Source of the DNA: JAOSJL01 sp963704035
GTDB taxonomy: Bacteria; Actinomycetota; Acidimicrobiia; IMCC26256; JAOSJL01
DNA length: 64,000 nt
Reading direction: 5' to 3'
Assembly: GCA_963704035.1 (NCBI GenBank)
Contig: CAVPGR010000004.1
Coordinates: 496,001 to 560,000, forward strand
Shown: piece by piece, positions 7,611 to 15,596 of the stretch
Layout: each line of letters starts with the position of its first letter
Numbering within the stretch: the first letter of the stretch is position 1
The notes under the pieces: model-generated
What the model saw: the letters and a program-made list of their open reading frames with translations, nothing else
The model's database searches: none
What the model was told of the DNA's origin: nothing
Made by a program: the position numbers and the translations under genes

Positions 7611-7688
7611 CGCGCCGGCAAGCGCGAAGGCCTCCGGTTCCGGCTCACACGGTCGGGAGCGAGTTGCCCTCGTTGCAGATCCCGGCCA

Positions 7689-9077
7689 TCACGCGTCGGG
7701 AAGCCAGTTGGCGTGGAAACCAAGGGGAACACGGCGCCGCATCTGGACCCGGGCGACGGGCTCCGCACCGAGATCGCGAGCGTCGAGCACAACGAGCTCA
7801 CTGTCGCCGGTGGCTTCGTCGGTCACGAAGCTGAGCAGCCAACCGTCGTCCTCGGCCGTGCCGTCGGGATCCGGCGCGAAGACATGCTCGCCGCACGTCG
7901 ACGTGTCGTTGTAGAAGTGCGACTGGGAGCCCCCGGTTTCGAGGTCGTACTTGACGACGCCGTGGAAAGAGAAGTCGAACTCCGAGCTGCGCTGCGGGCA
8001 GATGTAGCCGAACCGGTGCTGCTTTGTGGCGAACTCGTCGTTGATCCTCGGGAACTCCCCCGAGCGGTCGTCGGTCTGCTCCTCGGTGACGGTGCCCGCC
8101 GCGAGATCGATCGTCCAGTGCCATGGCATCGGATCCGCCACGGGCGTCGGATCCTGGAACTCGAATCCGCCCGGCATCCTCGTCATTCGTGGTCCGAAGA
8201 TCTCGATTCGGTCCCCGGTGTCCCACGCATTGAAGAAGTGCACGGCGTAGCAGTTGTCGATGTCGAACCAGCGCACGCCGGCGCCGCGTCCGGTACGCGG
8301 CATGACACCGATACGGGTTCCGCTCTCGGGTTGCCAGAGAACCGCCGGTCCGCCGGCGATCAGCGATTGGACGTCGAAGACCGCCGGTGAGTCGAAGAAG
8401 ATCGCGTGGTTCGCCGTGACGGTGAAGTCGTGAATCATCACCGGCGCGGGAAGGTCGATGTCGACACTCTGCACCAGCGCGCCCCCGGCGTCGACAACGT
8501 GGTACCGGAGATAAGGCGGGAGCCCGCTGTAGCCGAAGAACAACATCTCCCCTGTGTCCGTGTCGATCTTCGGGTGTGCGGTCATCCCGCCGATCAGCTT
8601 GCCGTCGAAGTCGTATTCGCCGATCGTGTCGAGCTCCCGGGTCATCTCCGTCGGCTTGCTCACCTCGAGCAGCGCGAGGTGGCGACCGGCGTGCCGGACG
8701 AAATGTGTGTTGGCGGTGTTCTTGAGGCCTCCGGCTTCTTCGACGACGCCGTCCTCGGGACTCTTGAACTCACCCAGACCGCCGTAGCAGGACCGCCCGC
8801 GCTTGCGCTCCGCCAGCAGGCCCTTCGACTCAACCCAGCGGTTCCGGTAACGGGCCCGGCCGTTGTCGAAGTACACGGCGTGCACCATCCCGTCGCCGTC
8901 GAAGGGGTGGTATCCACCGCTCGGAGCGAACTGCGGGTTCGGCCCGTTACGAGTGAACATCCCGTGCAGGGCCTCGGGGATCTCACCCACGACCTCGAGG
9001 TCGTCGTCACGCTCGTCGGTGACCGGCGCCAACAGACCCTGGAGGAACGGGCTCACGAGAGTTTCGGACGTCGTCAT
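7689..9077 (-). CDS. Carotenoid-cleavage (RPE65-family) oxygenase
   Basis: This 462-residue protein has the seven-bladed oxygenase signature: FTRNGPNPQFAP near the start, HPFDGDGMVH, and the four iron-binding His in TAHPK (H168), MIHDF (H216), YAVHFFNAW (H280) and GFHANWLPDA (H455). Such enzymes use Fe(II) and O2 to split a conjugated double bond in carotenoids, apocarotenoids or stilbene-like compounds. Length and ligand set are normal, so it should be active. A cluster-type palindrome lies 10 bases before ATG 9077. Its presence at one end of the catabolic cluster is the main hint that the pathway handles an isoprenoid or other conjugated compound. Confidence 0.93.
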   Translation of the reverse strand: MTTSETLVSPFLQGLLAPVTDERDDDLEVVGEIPEALHGMFTRNGPNPQFAPSGGYHPFDGDGMVHAVYFDNGRARYRNRWVESKGLLAERKRGRSCYGGLGEFKSPEDGVVEEAGGLKNTANTHFVRHAGRHLALLEVSKPTEMTRELDTIGEYDFDGKLIGGMTAHPKIDTDTGEMLFFGYSGLPPYLRYHVVDAGGALVQSVDIDLPAPVMIHDFTVTANHAIFFDSPAVFDVQSLIAGGPAVLWQPESGTRIGVMPRTGRGAGVRWFDIDNCYAVHFFNAWDTGDRIEIFGPRMTRMPGGFEFQDPTPVADPMPWHWTIDLAAGTVTEEQTDDRSGEFPRINDEFATKQHRFGYICPQRSSEFDFSFHGVVKYDLETGGSQSHFYNDTSTCGEHVFAPDPDGTAEDDGWLLSFVTDEATGDSELVVLDARDLGAEPVARVQMRRRVPLGFHANWLPDA

Positions 9078-9086
9078 GAACTGGTA

Positions 9087-9103
9087 GGTTAGTCGAGTTA
9101 AGT
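9087..9103. promoter_or_regulatory. Cluster palindrome, site 1
   Basis: GGTTAG-TCGAG-TTAAGT, the reverse complement of ACTTAA-CTCGA-CTAACC. It lies between the divergent carotenoid oxygenase and the gene at 9147, close to the start codon of the former. It matches the ACTTAR-N4-6-YTAAGT form shared by six sites, with two differences in one half. Confidence 0.6.
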
Positions 9104-9146
9104 GAGGGTGGTCTGGTGAGGTACTGAACGACGCGGGAGATGCACG

Positions 9147-10013
9147 ATGCAGACTGCAGTCGAGGTGCGTACAGGGTCACCGAAAACCGGGTCGCCGAAT
9201 ACCGGTTTGCCAACACGTTCAGGGTCGCCGGCAGAGATGACGGAGCCCGCGAAGCCCGTCGCGCACCGACCGGTTGGCGGCCTTTCCTACAACTACGGCC
9301 TCCAGGCGATCATCGACATGGCGATGTCGCAGCGCATGATTGCGGAACGGGGCGGGCCGATGGTGCAGTTCACCCTCGTCCCCATGATTCGCATCGCGGC
9401 CGACGACCCAGCGGAGGTCGACCGCGCCTATCTCGACATCTGCTCGCGGCGCGAGAAGATCCGACTCTGGGACTCACCGCGTGAACGCTGGCGCAAGAAC
9501 TACGGGAACTTCGTCCGTGAGATGGAGTGGGCGCTCCTCGAACTGCGCAAGTACTTCACCCAGGAGCAGTACGAAGAGATCGTGATCGGCACAGGTGCCG
9601 CGCTCGCGCGTCAGGGCTCCCAGAAGGAGATCGACTTCCTCAACAAGCAGGCACGGAAGGCGGAAGCGCAACGGCAACGCAACCCCGAAAAGCAACAGAA
9701 GAACACCCGCCTGCGCGAGCTGCTGCTCAAGATCTTCGATCCCGGCCGATTCTCCGCCTTCCTCGTCGGCGAATCCGAGATCACCGAGATGGACCCGGAT
9801 GCGGGAACGGCTGTGATGGAGGTTCCCAACTGCGCCTGGCACACCTGTGGGGATCCTGATTCCCTGCCGAACCCCCACGCTCTGCCCGAACAGGGATGCC
9901 TCTTGATCTGCAAGGGCGTCTTCGAGCGTGTCTTCGACGGCTCCGAGGGGATCAAGATGGAATTCGATCCGCACCTCCCGGAGACGTCCTGCACGATCCG
10001 CATCCGCTCTTAG
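9147..10013 (+). CDS. Protein resembling L-2-amino-thiazoline-4-carboxylate hydrolase family
   Basis: 288 residues from ATG 9147; ATG 9237 (MTEPAKPVAH) is an equally good start, because the first 30 residues are low complexity and encoded by 15-base repeats (9171-9205). The conserved-looking part has WDSPRERWRKNYGNFVREMEWAL in the first half and PNCAWHTCGD, GCLLICKGVFERVF and SCTIRIRS at the end. A clear paralogue at 37809-38564 shares RWDSPYARWKKTYGNFVRELEWA, DCAMHK and CLYGCKA. The Cys/His pattern recalls ATC-hydrolase-like proteins (PF14196), but I am not sure of the family and assign no reaction. The central Lys/Arg/Gln-rich segment may be a coiled coil. Confidence 0.6.
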   Translation: MQTAVEVRTGSPKTGSPNTGLPTRSGSPAEMTEPAKPVAHRPVGGLSYNYGLQAIIDMAMSQRMIAERGGPMVQFTLVPMIRIAADDPAEVDRAYLDICSRREKIRLWDSPRERWRKNYGNFVREMEWALLELRKYFTQEQYEEIVIGTGAALARQGSQKEIDFLNKQARKAEAQRQRNPEKQQKNTRLRELLLKIFDPGRFSAFLVGESEITEMDPDAGTAVMEVPNCAWHTCGDPDSLPNPHALPEQGCLLICKGVFERVFDGSEGIKMEFDPHLPETSCTIRIRS

Positions 10014-10030
10014 ACGCGGCGCTCGGAACG

Positions 10031-10861
10031 CTATTCCCCCAGAAATCGTCGCTCGACGCGGTCGAGTGCCTTCGCAGTCATTCCCGGCATGATGCGCTTC
10101 GAGTAGTACGTCATCCACGCCACCGGCGTCACCGGAACGATGGCGCGGTTCTTCGCCACGGCTCGGAAGACAGCCTTGGCCACCCGCTCGGCGCTCACAC
10201 CCTTCTTCTTGTTCTCGGCGCGGATGCGGTCGCCGTACGTGCCCGCGAACCGACCCCGCTCGGGCATCTCACTGACGATGGCCGTACGGATCGGACCCGG
10301 GCAGACGACACTCACGCCGATGTGACGACGCGCGAGTTCCGCACGAAGACTCTCGGAGTAGCCGACGACCCCGAACTTGGCTGTCGAGTACGCGGCGAAG
10401 CCCTCCATCGCGGCATAGCCGTCCATCGAGGCGATGTTGACGACATGGCCGCCCTCGTCGCGGTCACGCATCGTGGGGCAGAACGCGCTGCAGCCGTTGA
10501 TGACACCCATGAGGTCGATACCGAGGACCCACTCCCAGTCTTCGGGTGTCGTTTCGAGGGCACTGGCGGCGAGCGTCACTCCCGCGTTGTTGACGAGGAT
10601 GTCGAGAGCATCGACCCGATCGTGGACGGCCTTCGCAAACCGGTTCACCGATGCCGCCTCCGACACGTCGACTTCCCCGGCGATCACGTCGACACCGTGC
10701 TCTCGTAGCGCCTGTTCGGCCGTCGCCAGTCGCGCCGGGTCGATGTCGCAGATCGCCAGGTTGGCTCCCCGACGGGCCGCGTGGTGCGAAATCGCCGCAC
10801 CGATGCCGCTGCCCGCCCCCGTGACGCCGACCCAGCGGCCGACGAGCTCGTGCTCCTGCAT
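10031..10861 (-). CDS. Short-chain dehydrogenase/reductase (classical SDR)
   Basis: A 276-residue SDR with cofactor motif TGAGSGIG near residue 14, acidic CDID after strand 2 (favouring NAD), LVNNAG, and the catalytic Ser-Tyr-Lys in NIASMDGYAAMEGFAAYSTAK. The C-terminal extension (TPVAWMTYYSKRIMPGMTAKAL) is of the kind seen in mycobacterial SDRs acting on lipid-like alcohols or ketones. It starts at ATG 10861 behind palindrome site 2 and converges on the gene at 9147. It probably oxidises a hydroxy intermediate in the cluster's pathway. Confidence 0.9.
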   Translation of the reverse strand: MQEHELVGRWVGVTGAGSGIGAAISHHAARRGANLAICDIDPARLATAEQALREHGVDVIAGEVDVSEAASVNRFAKAVHDRVDALDILVNNAGVTLAASALETTPEDWEWVLGIDLMGVINGCSAFCPTMRDRDEGGHVVNIASMDGYAAMEGFAAYSTAKFGVVGYSESLRAELARRHIGVSVVCPGPIRTAIVSEMPERGRFAGTYGDRIRAENKKKGVSAERVAKAVFRAVAKNRAIVPVTPVAWMTYYSKRIMPGMTAKALDRVERRFLGE

Positions 10862-10887
10862 TCCGGGCTCCGTCCGACGCTTGCGTG

Positions 10888-10904
10888 ACTTAGTATCGCT
10901 AACC
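10888..10904. promoter_or_regulatory. Cluster palindrome, site 2
   Basis: ACTTAG-TATCG-CTAACC between the divergent SDR (start 10861) and SnoaL-like gene (start 10987). The left half is exact, the right half has two changes from CTAAGT. It could control both operons. Confidence 0.6.
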
Positions 10905-10986
10905 TACTGTACGTCGGCAGCTCCGGGCCACGACGTGGAGTCGGAGCACACCGCAGGGGCAAGAGGAACAGCGAGGGGACGAGGAC

Positions 10987-11460
10987 ATGACAACCGAGGC
11001 CACCCGCACGGACCACACCTCCGGGCCCTTCACCGTCGACACGGCGCGAGACATGTTCTCGTTCCGCGGCAAGTCGCCGACCGGGGAGGGTGTGGACGTG
11101 TCGATCGTGCGCACCCACTACCACCCCGAGGTGCGCTTCCGGGACGCGATCCAAGAGGTCCACGGCCGGGACGCGGTGATCGAGATGCTGCTGCGCTTCC
11201 CGCAGCGCTGTAAGGAATTGCGGTGCACCGTCCACGAGGCCATGCAGCAGGGCAACGTGATCATCGTCGAATGGACCACCGAGATGGTGATCCGCGATCG
11301 AATCCCCACCCTCGCCAACGAGGGGATCACACGGCTTCGCCTCGACGACGACGGCCTCGTCGTCGACCACCGCGACTACTTCGACCTCTGGGGCGACATG
11401 ATCGACGCCTTCCCGGGGGTCTCCAAGGTGTACCGCAAGCTCGTCAGTCACATGGAGTGA
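10987..11460 (+). CDS. SnoaL/NTF2-like protein
   Basis: 157 residues with the cone-shaped NTF2 pattern: HPEVRFRDAIQEVHGRDAVIEMLLRFPQRCKELRCTVHEAMQQGNVIIVEWTTEM, then ITRLRLDDDGLVVDHRDYFDLWG. The 'DHRDYFD' ending is typical of SnoaL-type isomerases, hydrolases and small-molecule binders such as steroid isomerase relatives. It is the first gene of a five-gene plus-strand operon (10987-14694) and is followed 7 bases later by the extended SDR. The likely role is isomerisation or hydration of a ring intermediate, inferred only. Confidence 0.8.
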   Translation: MTTEATRTDHTSGPFTVDTARDMFSFRGKSPTGEGVDVSIVRTHYHPEVRFRDAIQEVHGRDAVIEMLLRFPQRCKELRCTVHEAMQQGNVIIVEWTTEMVIRDRIPTLANEGITRLRLDDDGLVVDHRDYFDLWGDMIDAFPGVSKVYRKLVSHME

Positions 11461-11467
11461 TCGAGTC

Positions 11468-12451
11468 GTGCCACACGCCTTTGTAACCGGAGCGTCGGGA
11501 TTTGTCGGCTCCGAGGTCGCGATCCAACTCTGCGACGCGGGATGGAGAGTCACCGCTTCCCGCCGAGCCACCTCGAACACTGACGCCCTCGCCGACTACG
11601 ACGTCGAGTGGGTGGAGACCGACATCCACGATCCCCCACGGGTCACCGAAGACATGCCCGACGCGCTCGACTGTGTCTTCCACGTCGCGGGGAACAGCAC
11701 GTTCTGGCCCCGGGAGTTCGAAACGCAGTACCGCGACAACGTCATCGGCACACGTTCACTGGTGGCCGCCGCGCTCGAGACCGGCGCGCGACGCTTCGTC
11801 TACACCTCGAGCGGCGCGGCATACGGCCACCAGGACGAGCCCCTCCACGAAGGCCTGACCTCCAAAGCGCTGATCTCGCCCGTCAACTACGACCGCACGA
11901 AGTGGCTGGCCGAGAACGAGGTGCGCGCCGGAGTCGAGCAAGGCCTCGACGCCGTCATCCTCAACCCGGCGGCCGTCCTCGGGCCGCGCGACCCGAACTT
12001 CACGATCCTGTTCAAGGCGATCGCCGCGGGCAAGCTGCCGGCGGTCATGCCCGCCCACACCTCGTACTGCCACATCCGCGAGGTCGGCCGGGCACACCTC
12101 CTCGCCTACGAGAAGGGCCGCACCGGAGAGAACTATCTTCTCGGCGGACAAAACGCTTCGCAGCTCGAGATGGCCCGGGTGATCGCGGAGGTCGCGGGCT
12201 CGAAACCTCCCAAGTACGAGATCCCGGGTCCGGTGTTCTACGCCGTGGGTGCCGCGCTCGAGCTCGTCGCCGAGATCACCAAACGCCCGCCCCAGCTCAC
12301 GCGCACGTTCGCCAAGGCCTTCCGCCACTGCTGGTACACCTGCTCCGACAAAGCAATCGACGAGCTCGGGTACGACCCGCCGTCGATGCGGGAGATCGCC
12401 GAGGACACCCTCGAGTGGATGCGTGCCGAGCAGATGTTGCCGGCCACCTGA
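11468..12451 (+). CDS. Extended SDR, dihydroflavonol-4-reductase/epimerase-like
   Basis: 327 residues from GTG 11468. TGASGFVG sits at residues 7-14, the FHVAGNSTFW segment follows, and the catalytic residues are Ser in VYTSSGAAYG and Tyr/Lys in NYDRTK. The later LNPAAVLGPRD is typical of the DFR/3-beta-HSD-like branch, which reduces or oxidises hydroxy-ketones with NADP(H). It is coupled to the SnoaL gene by a 7-base gap and followed by the gene at 12489. The function within the pathway is inferred to be keto/hydroxy conversion. Confidence 0.88.
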   Translation: MPHAFVTGASGFVGSEVAIQLCDAGWRVTASRRATSNTDALADYDVEWVETDIHDPPRVTEDMPDALDCVFHVAGNSTFWPREFETQYRDNVIGTRSLVAAALETGARRFVYTSSGAAYGHQDEPLHEGLTSKALISPVNYDRTKWLAENEVRAGVEQGLDAVILNPAAVLGPRDPNFTILFKAIAAGKLPAVMPAHTSYCHIREVGRAHLLAYEKGRTGENYLLGGQNASQLEMARVIAEVAGSKPPKYEIPGPVFYAVGAALELVAEITKRPPQLTRTFAKAFRHCWYTCSDKAIDELGYDPPSMREIAEDTLEWMRAEQMLPAT

Positions 12452-12488
12452 CCAGGACCCGAGAAGAAGCGAAGAAGCGAGGAACGAC

Positions 12489-13511
12489 ATGGGAGACCGA
12501 TTCGACCTGCCGAAAGGCCTCACGGCCGGGGACGAAGGTCGCCATGCGCCACCCGCGGGCGCAACCGGCATCTTCGGCGACACGCTCTGGGTGAGCATGG
12601 TCGACCCCGAGGCCAACGTCTCCGGAGTGCTCCACTGGCACCTGACGAACCAGGGCTTCGGTCGCCACGAGTGTTACTTCGTCATCGACGGCGTGCAGCA
12701 GTCCTACGGTCTTCGGGCGCCGCTCGATCCCGAGCCCGACGCCGGGCCCTGGACCGATGGCACGCTCAACTACGAGGTCGTCGACCCGTTCGAGCACATC
12801 CGCATCACCATGGACGGCCCCCGGTACGGGTTCGAGCTCGACTTCAAAGCCCGCTTCGCCGCCTTCGACTACCACGACTCGGTGCGCGGCGACCCGCTGG
12901 CGGTTGCTTTCCCGTTCCACGCAGGCCACTACGAGCAGGCCATGAACTGCACCGGCACCTTCGAGATCCGGGGCGGACCGGCCAAGGGTGAGCGCCGCGA
13001 GATCAACTGCTGGTCACACCGGGATCACACCTGGTCCGACCGCTTCGCAGAGGAGCCGGAGTGGCAGCTCGGCGACGGGAACCTCCCCGGGCACTTCTGG
13101 CCGTCGATCCAGCTCCCCGACCGCCACATCAACGTCTTCGGCTTCTACTTCCAGGCCGAGATGGGTGCCGCGAACGAGGAAGCGAGCATCGGTGGCTTCG
13201 AGTCGACGGAGAAGGGCAGCCGCCCGATCCTGAACGCTGCCGCCGAGATCCTCGACACCCCCGAAGACGGCGTGCGCGACGCACAGGCCTTCCGGTACGA
13301 GATCACGCTGCCCGACGGCGAGATCATCCACGTGCGCTCGACCAGGAAGCACGGCCAGATCAAGCTGTGGCTCCGGGGTGAGAACGAGCTCGAGAACCGG
13401 ATGGACTGCTACGAAGCATTCGTCGACTGGGAGGTCGAAGAAACCGGAGAGACCGGCACCGGCGTCGCCGAGTACAGCGTCTTCCCGCCCCTGCCGCAGT
13501 GGCTGGTCTGA
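12489..13511 (+). CDS. Beta-rich protein of the DUF7064/7065 type
   Basis: A 340-residue soluble protein with alternating beta-type segments (SGVLHWHLTNQGFGRHECYF, YEVVDPFEHIRITMDGPRYG, HAGHYEQAMNCTGTFEIRGG, NCWSHRDHTWSDRF). The HRDHTWGxR-like motif and lipocalin-like layout recall CrtC-type hydratases and the actinobacterial DUF7064/DUF7065 proteins. That assignment is from memory and uncertain. I start at ATG 12489, behind an AAGAAGCGAGGAA stretch; the longer frame reaching back to 12249 is a shadow of the upstream gene. The operon context suggests action on the same hydrophobic intermediate as the SDRs. Confidence 0.65.
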   Translation: MGDRFDLPKGLTAGDEGRHAPPAGATGIFGDTLWVSMVDPEANVSGVLHWHLTNQGFGRHECYFVIDGVQQSYGLRAPLDPEPDAGPWTDGTLNYEVVDPFEHIRITMDGPRYGFELDFKARFAAFDYHDSVRGDPLAVAFPFHAGHYEQAMNCTGTFEIRGGPAKGERREINCWSHRDHTWSDRFAEEPEWQLGDGNLPGHFWPSIQLPDRHINVFGFYFQAEMGAANEEASIGGFESTEKGSRPILNAAAEILDTPEDGVRDAQAFRYEITLPDGEIIHVRSTRKHGQIKLWLRGENELENRMDCYEAFVDWEVEETGETGTGVAEYSVFPPLPQWLV

Positions 13512-13528
13512 GGATCGAAGGAGCAACC

Positions 13529-14284
13529 ATGGAGCGATTCAACGAAGGCGTCGCCTGGGTCACCGGTGGTGCGTCGGGAATCGGACGCGCCGCCGCGATC
13601 CGGTTCGCGGCAGGAGGGCGCCAAGGTCGCGATCAGCGATCTCGACAAGGACGGCTCCGATGCCACCGTCGCTCTGATCGAAGAAGCGGGGGAACCGCGT
13701 TGAGCGCTCCCTGCGATGTGAGGAGCCTCGCTGACTGCACGAACGCGGTTGCCCAGATCGAGGATCGGTGGAGCCGTCTCGACTACGTCTTCGCCAACGC
13801 CGGTGTCGTCGGCGCCGGTGGCGTCGAGCACGTGAGCGAGGAGGACTTCATCTCTGTCATCGACATCAACCTCAACGGAGTCTTCCGTACGGCGAAGGCC
13901 GCGCTGCCGGCACTCCGGCGCTCCGGCGGGGGGTCGATCGTCATCACCTCGAGCATCGAAGGACTTGTCGGCAACGCGATGATCCCTGCCTACAGCACAG
14001 CGAAGACCGCGCTGGTGGGCCTCTGCCGGTCGCTCGCCGATGAGGGCGCGCCCGACATCCGGGTGAACTGCGTCCACCCGGGTTACGTCGAGTCCCCGAT
14101 GACCGAACCGGTCGCCGAGATGGCGCCCGAGTTCAAGCAGGAGTGGGCCGACAAGGCGCCGCTCAAGCGGGTGGGCACGGTCGATGACGTGGTCGGTGTG
14201 GTCCTCTTTCTCAGCAGCGACGACGCCCGGTTCGTCACCGGGGAGGGGATCAGCGTCGACGGCGGAGTCATGGCGGTTCGCTGA
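13529..14284 (+). CDS. Classical SDR with compensating frameshifts
   Basis: From ATG 13529 the protein reads MERFNEGVAWVTGGASGIGRAAAIRFAA and, after a gap, CDVRSLADCTNAVAQIEDRW, FANAGVVG, catalytic Ser in ITSSIEG, and YSTAK. Between about 13612 and 13690 the open frame yields an Arg-rich nonsense stretch, while the neighbouring frame there encodes the expected EGAKVAISDLDKDGSDATVALIEEAG. So one base is gained near 13612 and one lost near 13690, replacing roughly 26 residues, including the acidic residue that selects NAD. It is closely related to the SDR at 36502. As written the protein would probably not fold properly; as corrected it is a normal 251-residue SDR. Confidence 0.8.
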   Translation: MERFNEGVAWVTGGASGIGRAAAIRFAAGGRQGRDQRSRQGRLRCHRRSDRRSGGTALSAPCDVRSLADCTNAVAQIEDRWSRLDYVFANAGVVGAGGVEHVSEEDFISVIDINLNGVFRTAKAALPALRRSGGGSIVITSSIEGLVGNAMIPAYSTAKTALVGLCRSLADEGAPDIRVNCVHPGYVESPMTEPVAEMAPEFKQEWADKAPLKRVGTVDDVVGVVLFLSSDDARFVTGEGISVDGGVMAVR

Positions 14285-14286
14285 CC

Positions 14287-14694
14287 ATGGACGACCTCAA
14301 ACATTTTCGAGACCGAATCGAGATCGCGGATGTCCTGCTCCGTTACGGCAGCAGTCTCGACGAACGCGACTGGGATCGCCTCGAGACGTGCTTCATCCCC
14401 GAAGTCACCGGCATTCTCGCCGGCGGACCGCGACTCGTCGGCTCCGAGTCGATCGCCGAGGCCATACGCGTCGCCCTCGAGCCGTACGAGTCGACCCATC
14501 ACGTCATCACCAATGCCGAGGCCGAGCTCGACGGCGACAGCGCTCGGCTGCGCGCCAACCTGATCGCCACGCACATCCTCGAACAGGGTCCTTTCGTCGT
14601 CGGTGGCGTGTACCGGGAGGAGCTGGTCCGCACCTCCGACGGGTGGCGGATCTCGCACCACCAGCTCGACGCCCTCTGGTTCGAGGGACCCTGA
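14287..14694 (+). CDS. SnoaL-like (NTF2-fold) protein
   Basis: 135 residues: IEIADVLLRYGSSLDERDWDRLETCF, THHVITNAEAELDGDSARLRANL, then YREELVRTSDGWRISHHQLDALWFEG. This is the SnoaL_4 pattern common to ring-processing isomerases, dehydratases and subunits of ring hydroxylases. It starts 2 bases after the SDR stop, so it is co-translated, and ends the operon that began at 10987. It faces the minus-strand SDR at 14728. Confidence 0.82.
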   Translation: MDDLKHFRDRIEIADVLLRYGSSLDERDWDRLETCFIPEVTGILAGGPRLVGSESIAEAIRVALEPYESTHHVITNAEAELDGDSARLRANLIATHILEQGPFVVGGVYREELVRTSDGWRISHHQLDALWFEGP

Positions 14695-14727
14695 GCGCGC
14701 GCCCCGATCACCCGCCCGGTCGCTCGG

Positions 14728-15543
14728 TTACGTGACCATCTGATCCGACCACTTGGGGCCGACGCTCTCGCCCCCGTCGACGGTGATCGCCTGTCCGGTG
14801 ACGAACTCGCCGTCGTCACTCACGAGCCAGGCGGCCGTCGCAGCGACATCGGCGGGCTTGCCCGCTCGAGGGTATGGCCGCACGGCCGCGATGACCTCCG
14901 CGATGGCCCCCGCCTCCTCAGGACCCACACCCACCGCTCCGAGGACGAGCGGCGTGACGATCCCGCCCGGACAGATCGCGTTCACACGGATCCGGTGCTC
15001 CCCGAGCTCGAGAGCGACACGCTGCGTGAGGTGAACGACGCCCGCCTTCGCCGTTCCGTAGGCGTGCGGGCCATTGCCGGGTGCGTGGGCCGCGATGCTC
15101 GCGGTGTTGATGATCGAGCCACCTTCACCCTGGTCAACGAGAATCCGCCCGGCGTGACGCATGCCGAGGAAGGTGCTCCGCAACAGCAGGTTGATCGTCG
15201 CGTCCCACTCGTCCACTGTGATGTCGAGGATCGAACCGCGCGCACCGATTGCGCCGGCATTGTTGACCATGATGTCGAGCCGGCCGAAATCCTTCGCCGC
15301 GCCCTGCACGAGAGCGGCGACCTCGTCGTCACTCGTCACGTCGCAGTGTCGATACAGCGCGTCCTCACCGAGGGAGCCGGCGACGGCTTCACCCTCCTCG
15401 TCGGAGATGTCGCCGATGACGACCCGGGCACCGTCGGCGACGAACCGACGGGCGATGCCCTCTCCGATGCCGCTTGCACCGCCGGTGACCACCGCGATCT
15501 TTCCTTCGAGCCTTCCTTCGATCGTTCCTTCGAGCTTGCTCAC
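14728..15543 (-). CDS. Classical SDR
   Basis: 271 residues with TGGASGIG, GDIS after strand 2 (NAD-type Asp), MVNNAG, Ser in NTASIAAHAPG and YGTAK, and the late VSDDGEFVTGQAITVDGG typical of FabG-like SDRs. The extreme N-terminus (LEGTIEGRLEGK) is coded by three 12-base repeats (15501-15535), so the natural start could also be the later GRLEGKIAVVTGG. It is the last gene of the long minus-strand operon that begins near 32046, 53 bases after the CoA-ligase stop. The likely role is 3-hydroxyacyl or cyclic alcohol oxidation. Confidence 0.88.
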   Translation of the reverse strand: MSKLEGTIEGRLEGKIAVVTGGASGIGEGIARRFVADGARVVIGDISDEEGEAVAGSLGEDALYRHCDVTSDDEVAALVQGAAKDFGRLDIMVNNAGAIGARGSILDITVDEWDATINLLLRSTFLGMRHAGRILVDQGEGGSIINTASIAAHAPGNGPHAYGTAKAGVVHLTQRVALELGEHRIRVNAICPGGIVTPLVLGAVGVGPEEAGAIAEVIAAVRPYPRAGKPADVAATAAWLVSDDGEFVTGQAITVDGGESVGPKWSDQMVT

Positions 15544-15596
15544 GCGCTCTCCTCACACTTGGAGCCTGTCACTTCGAATGCCATGTCACTTCGATG

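Noticed and set aside
12249..12488. N-terminal extension of the protein at 12489
   Set aside because: Ser/Arg/Pro-rich frame overlying the extended SDR gene; the sequence before ATG 12489 is not conserved-looking.
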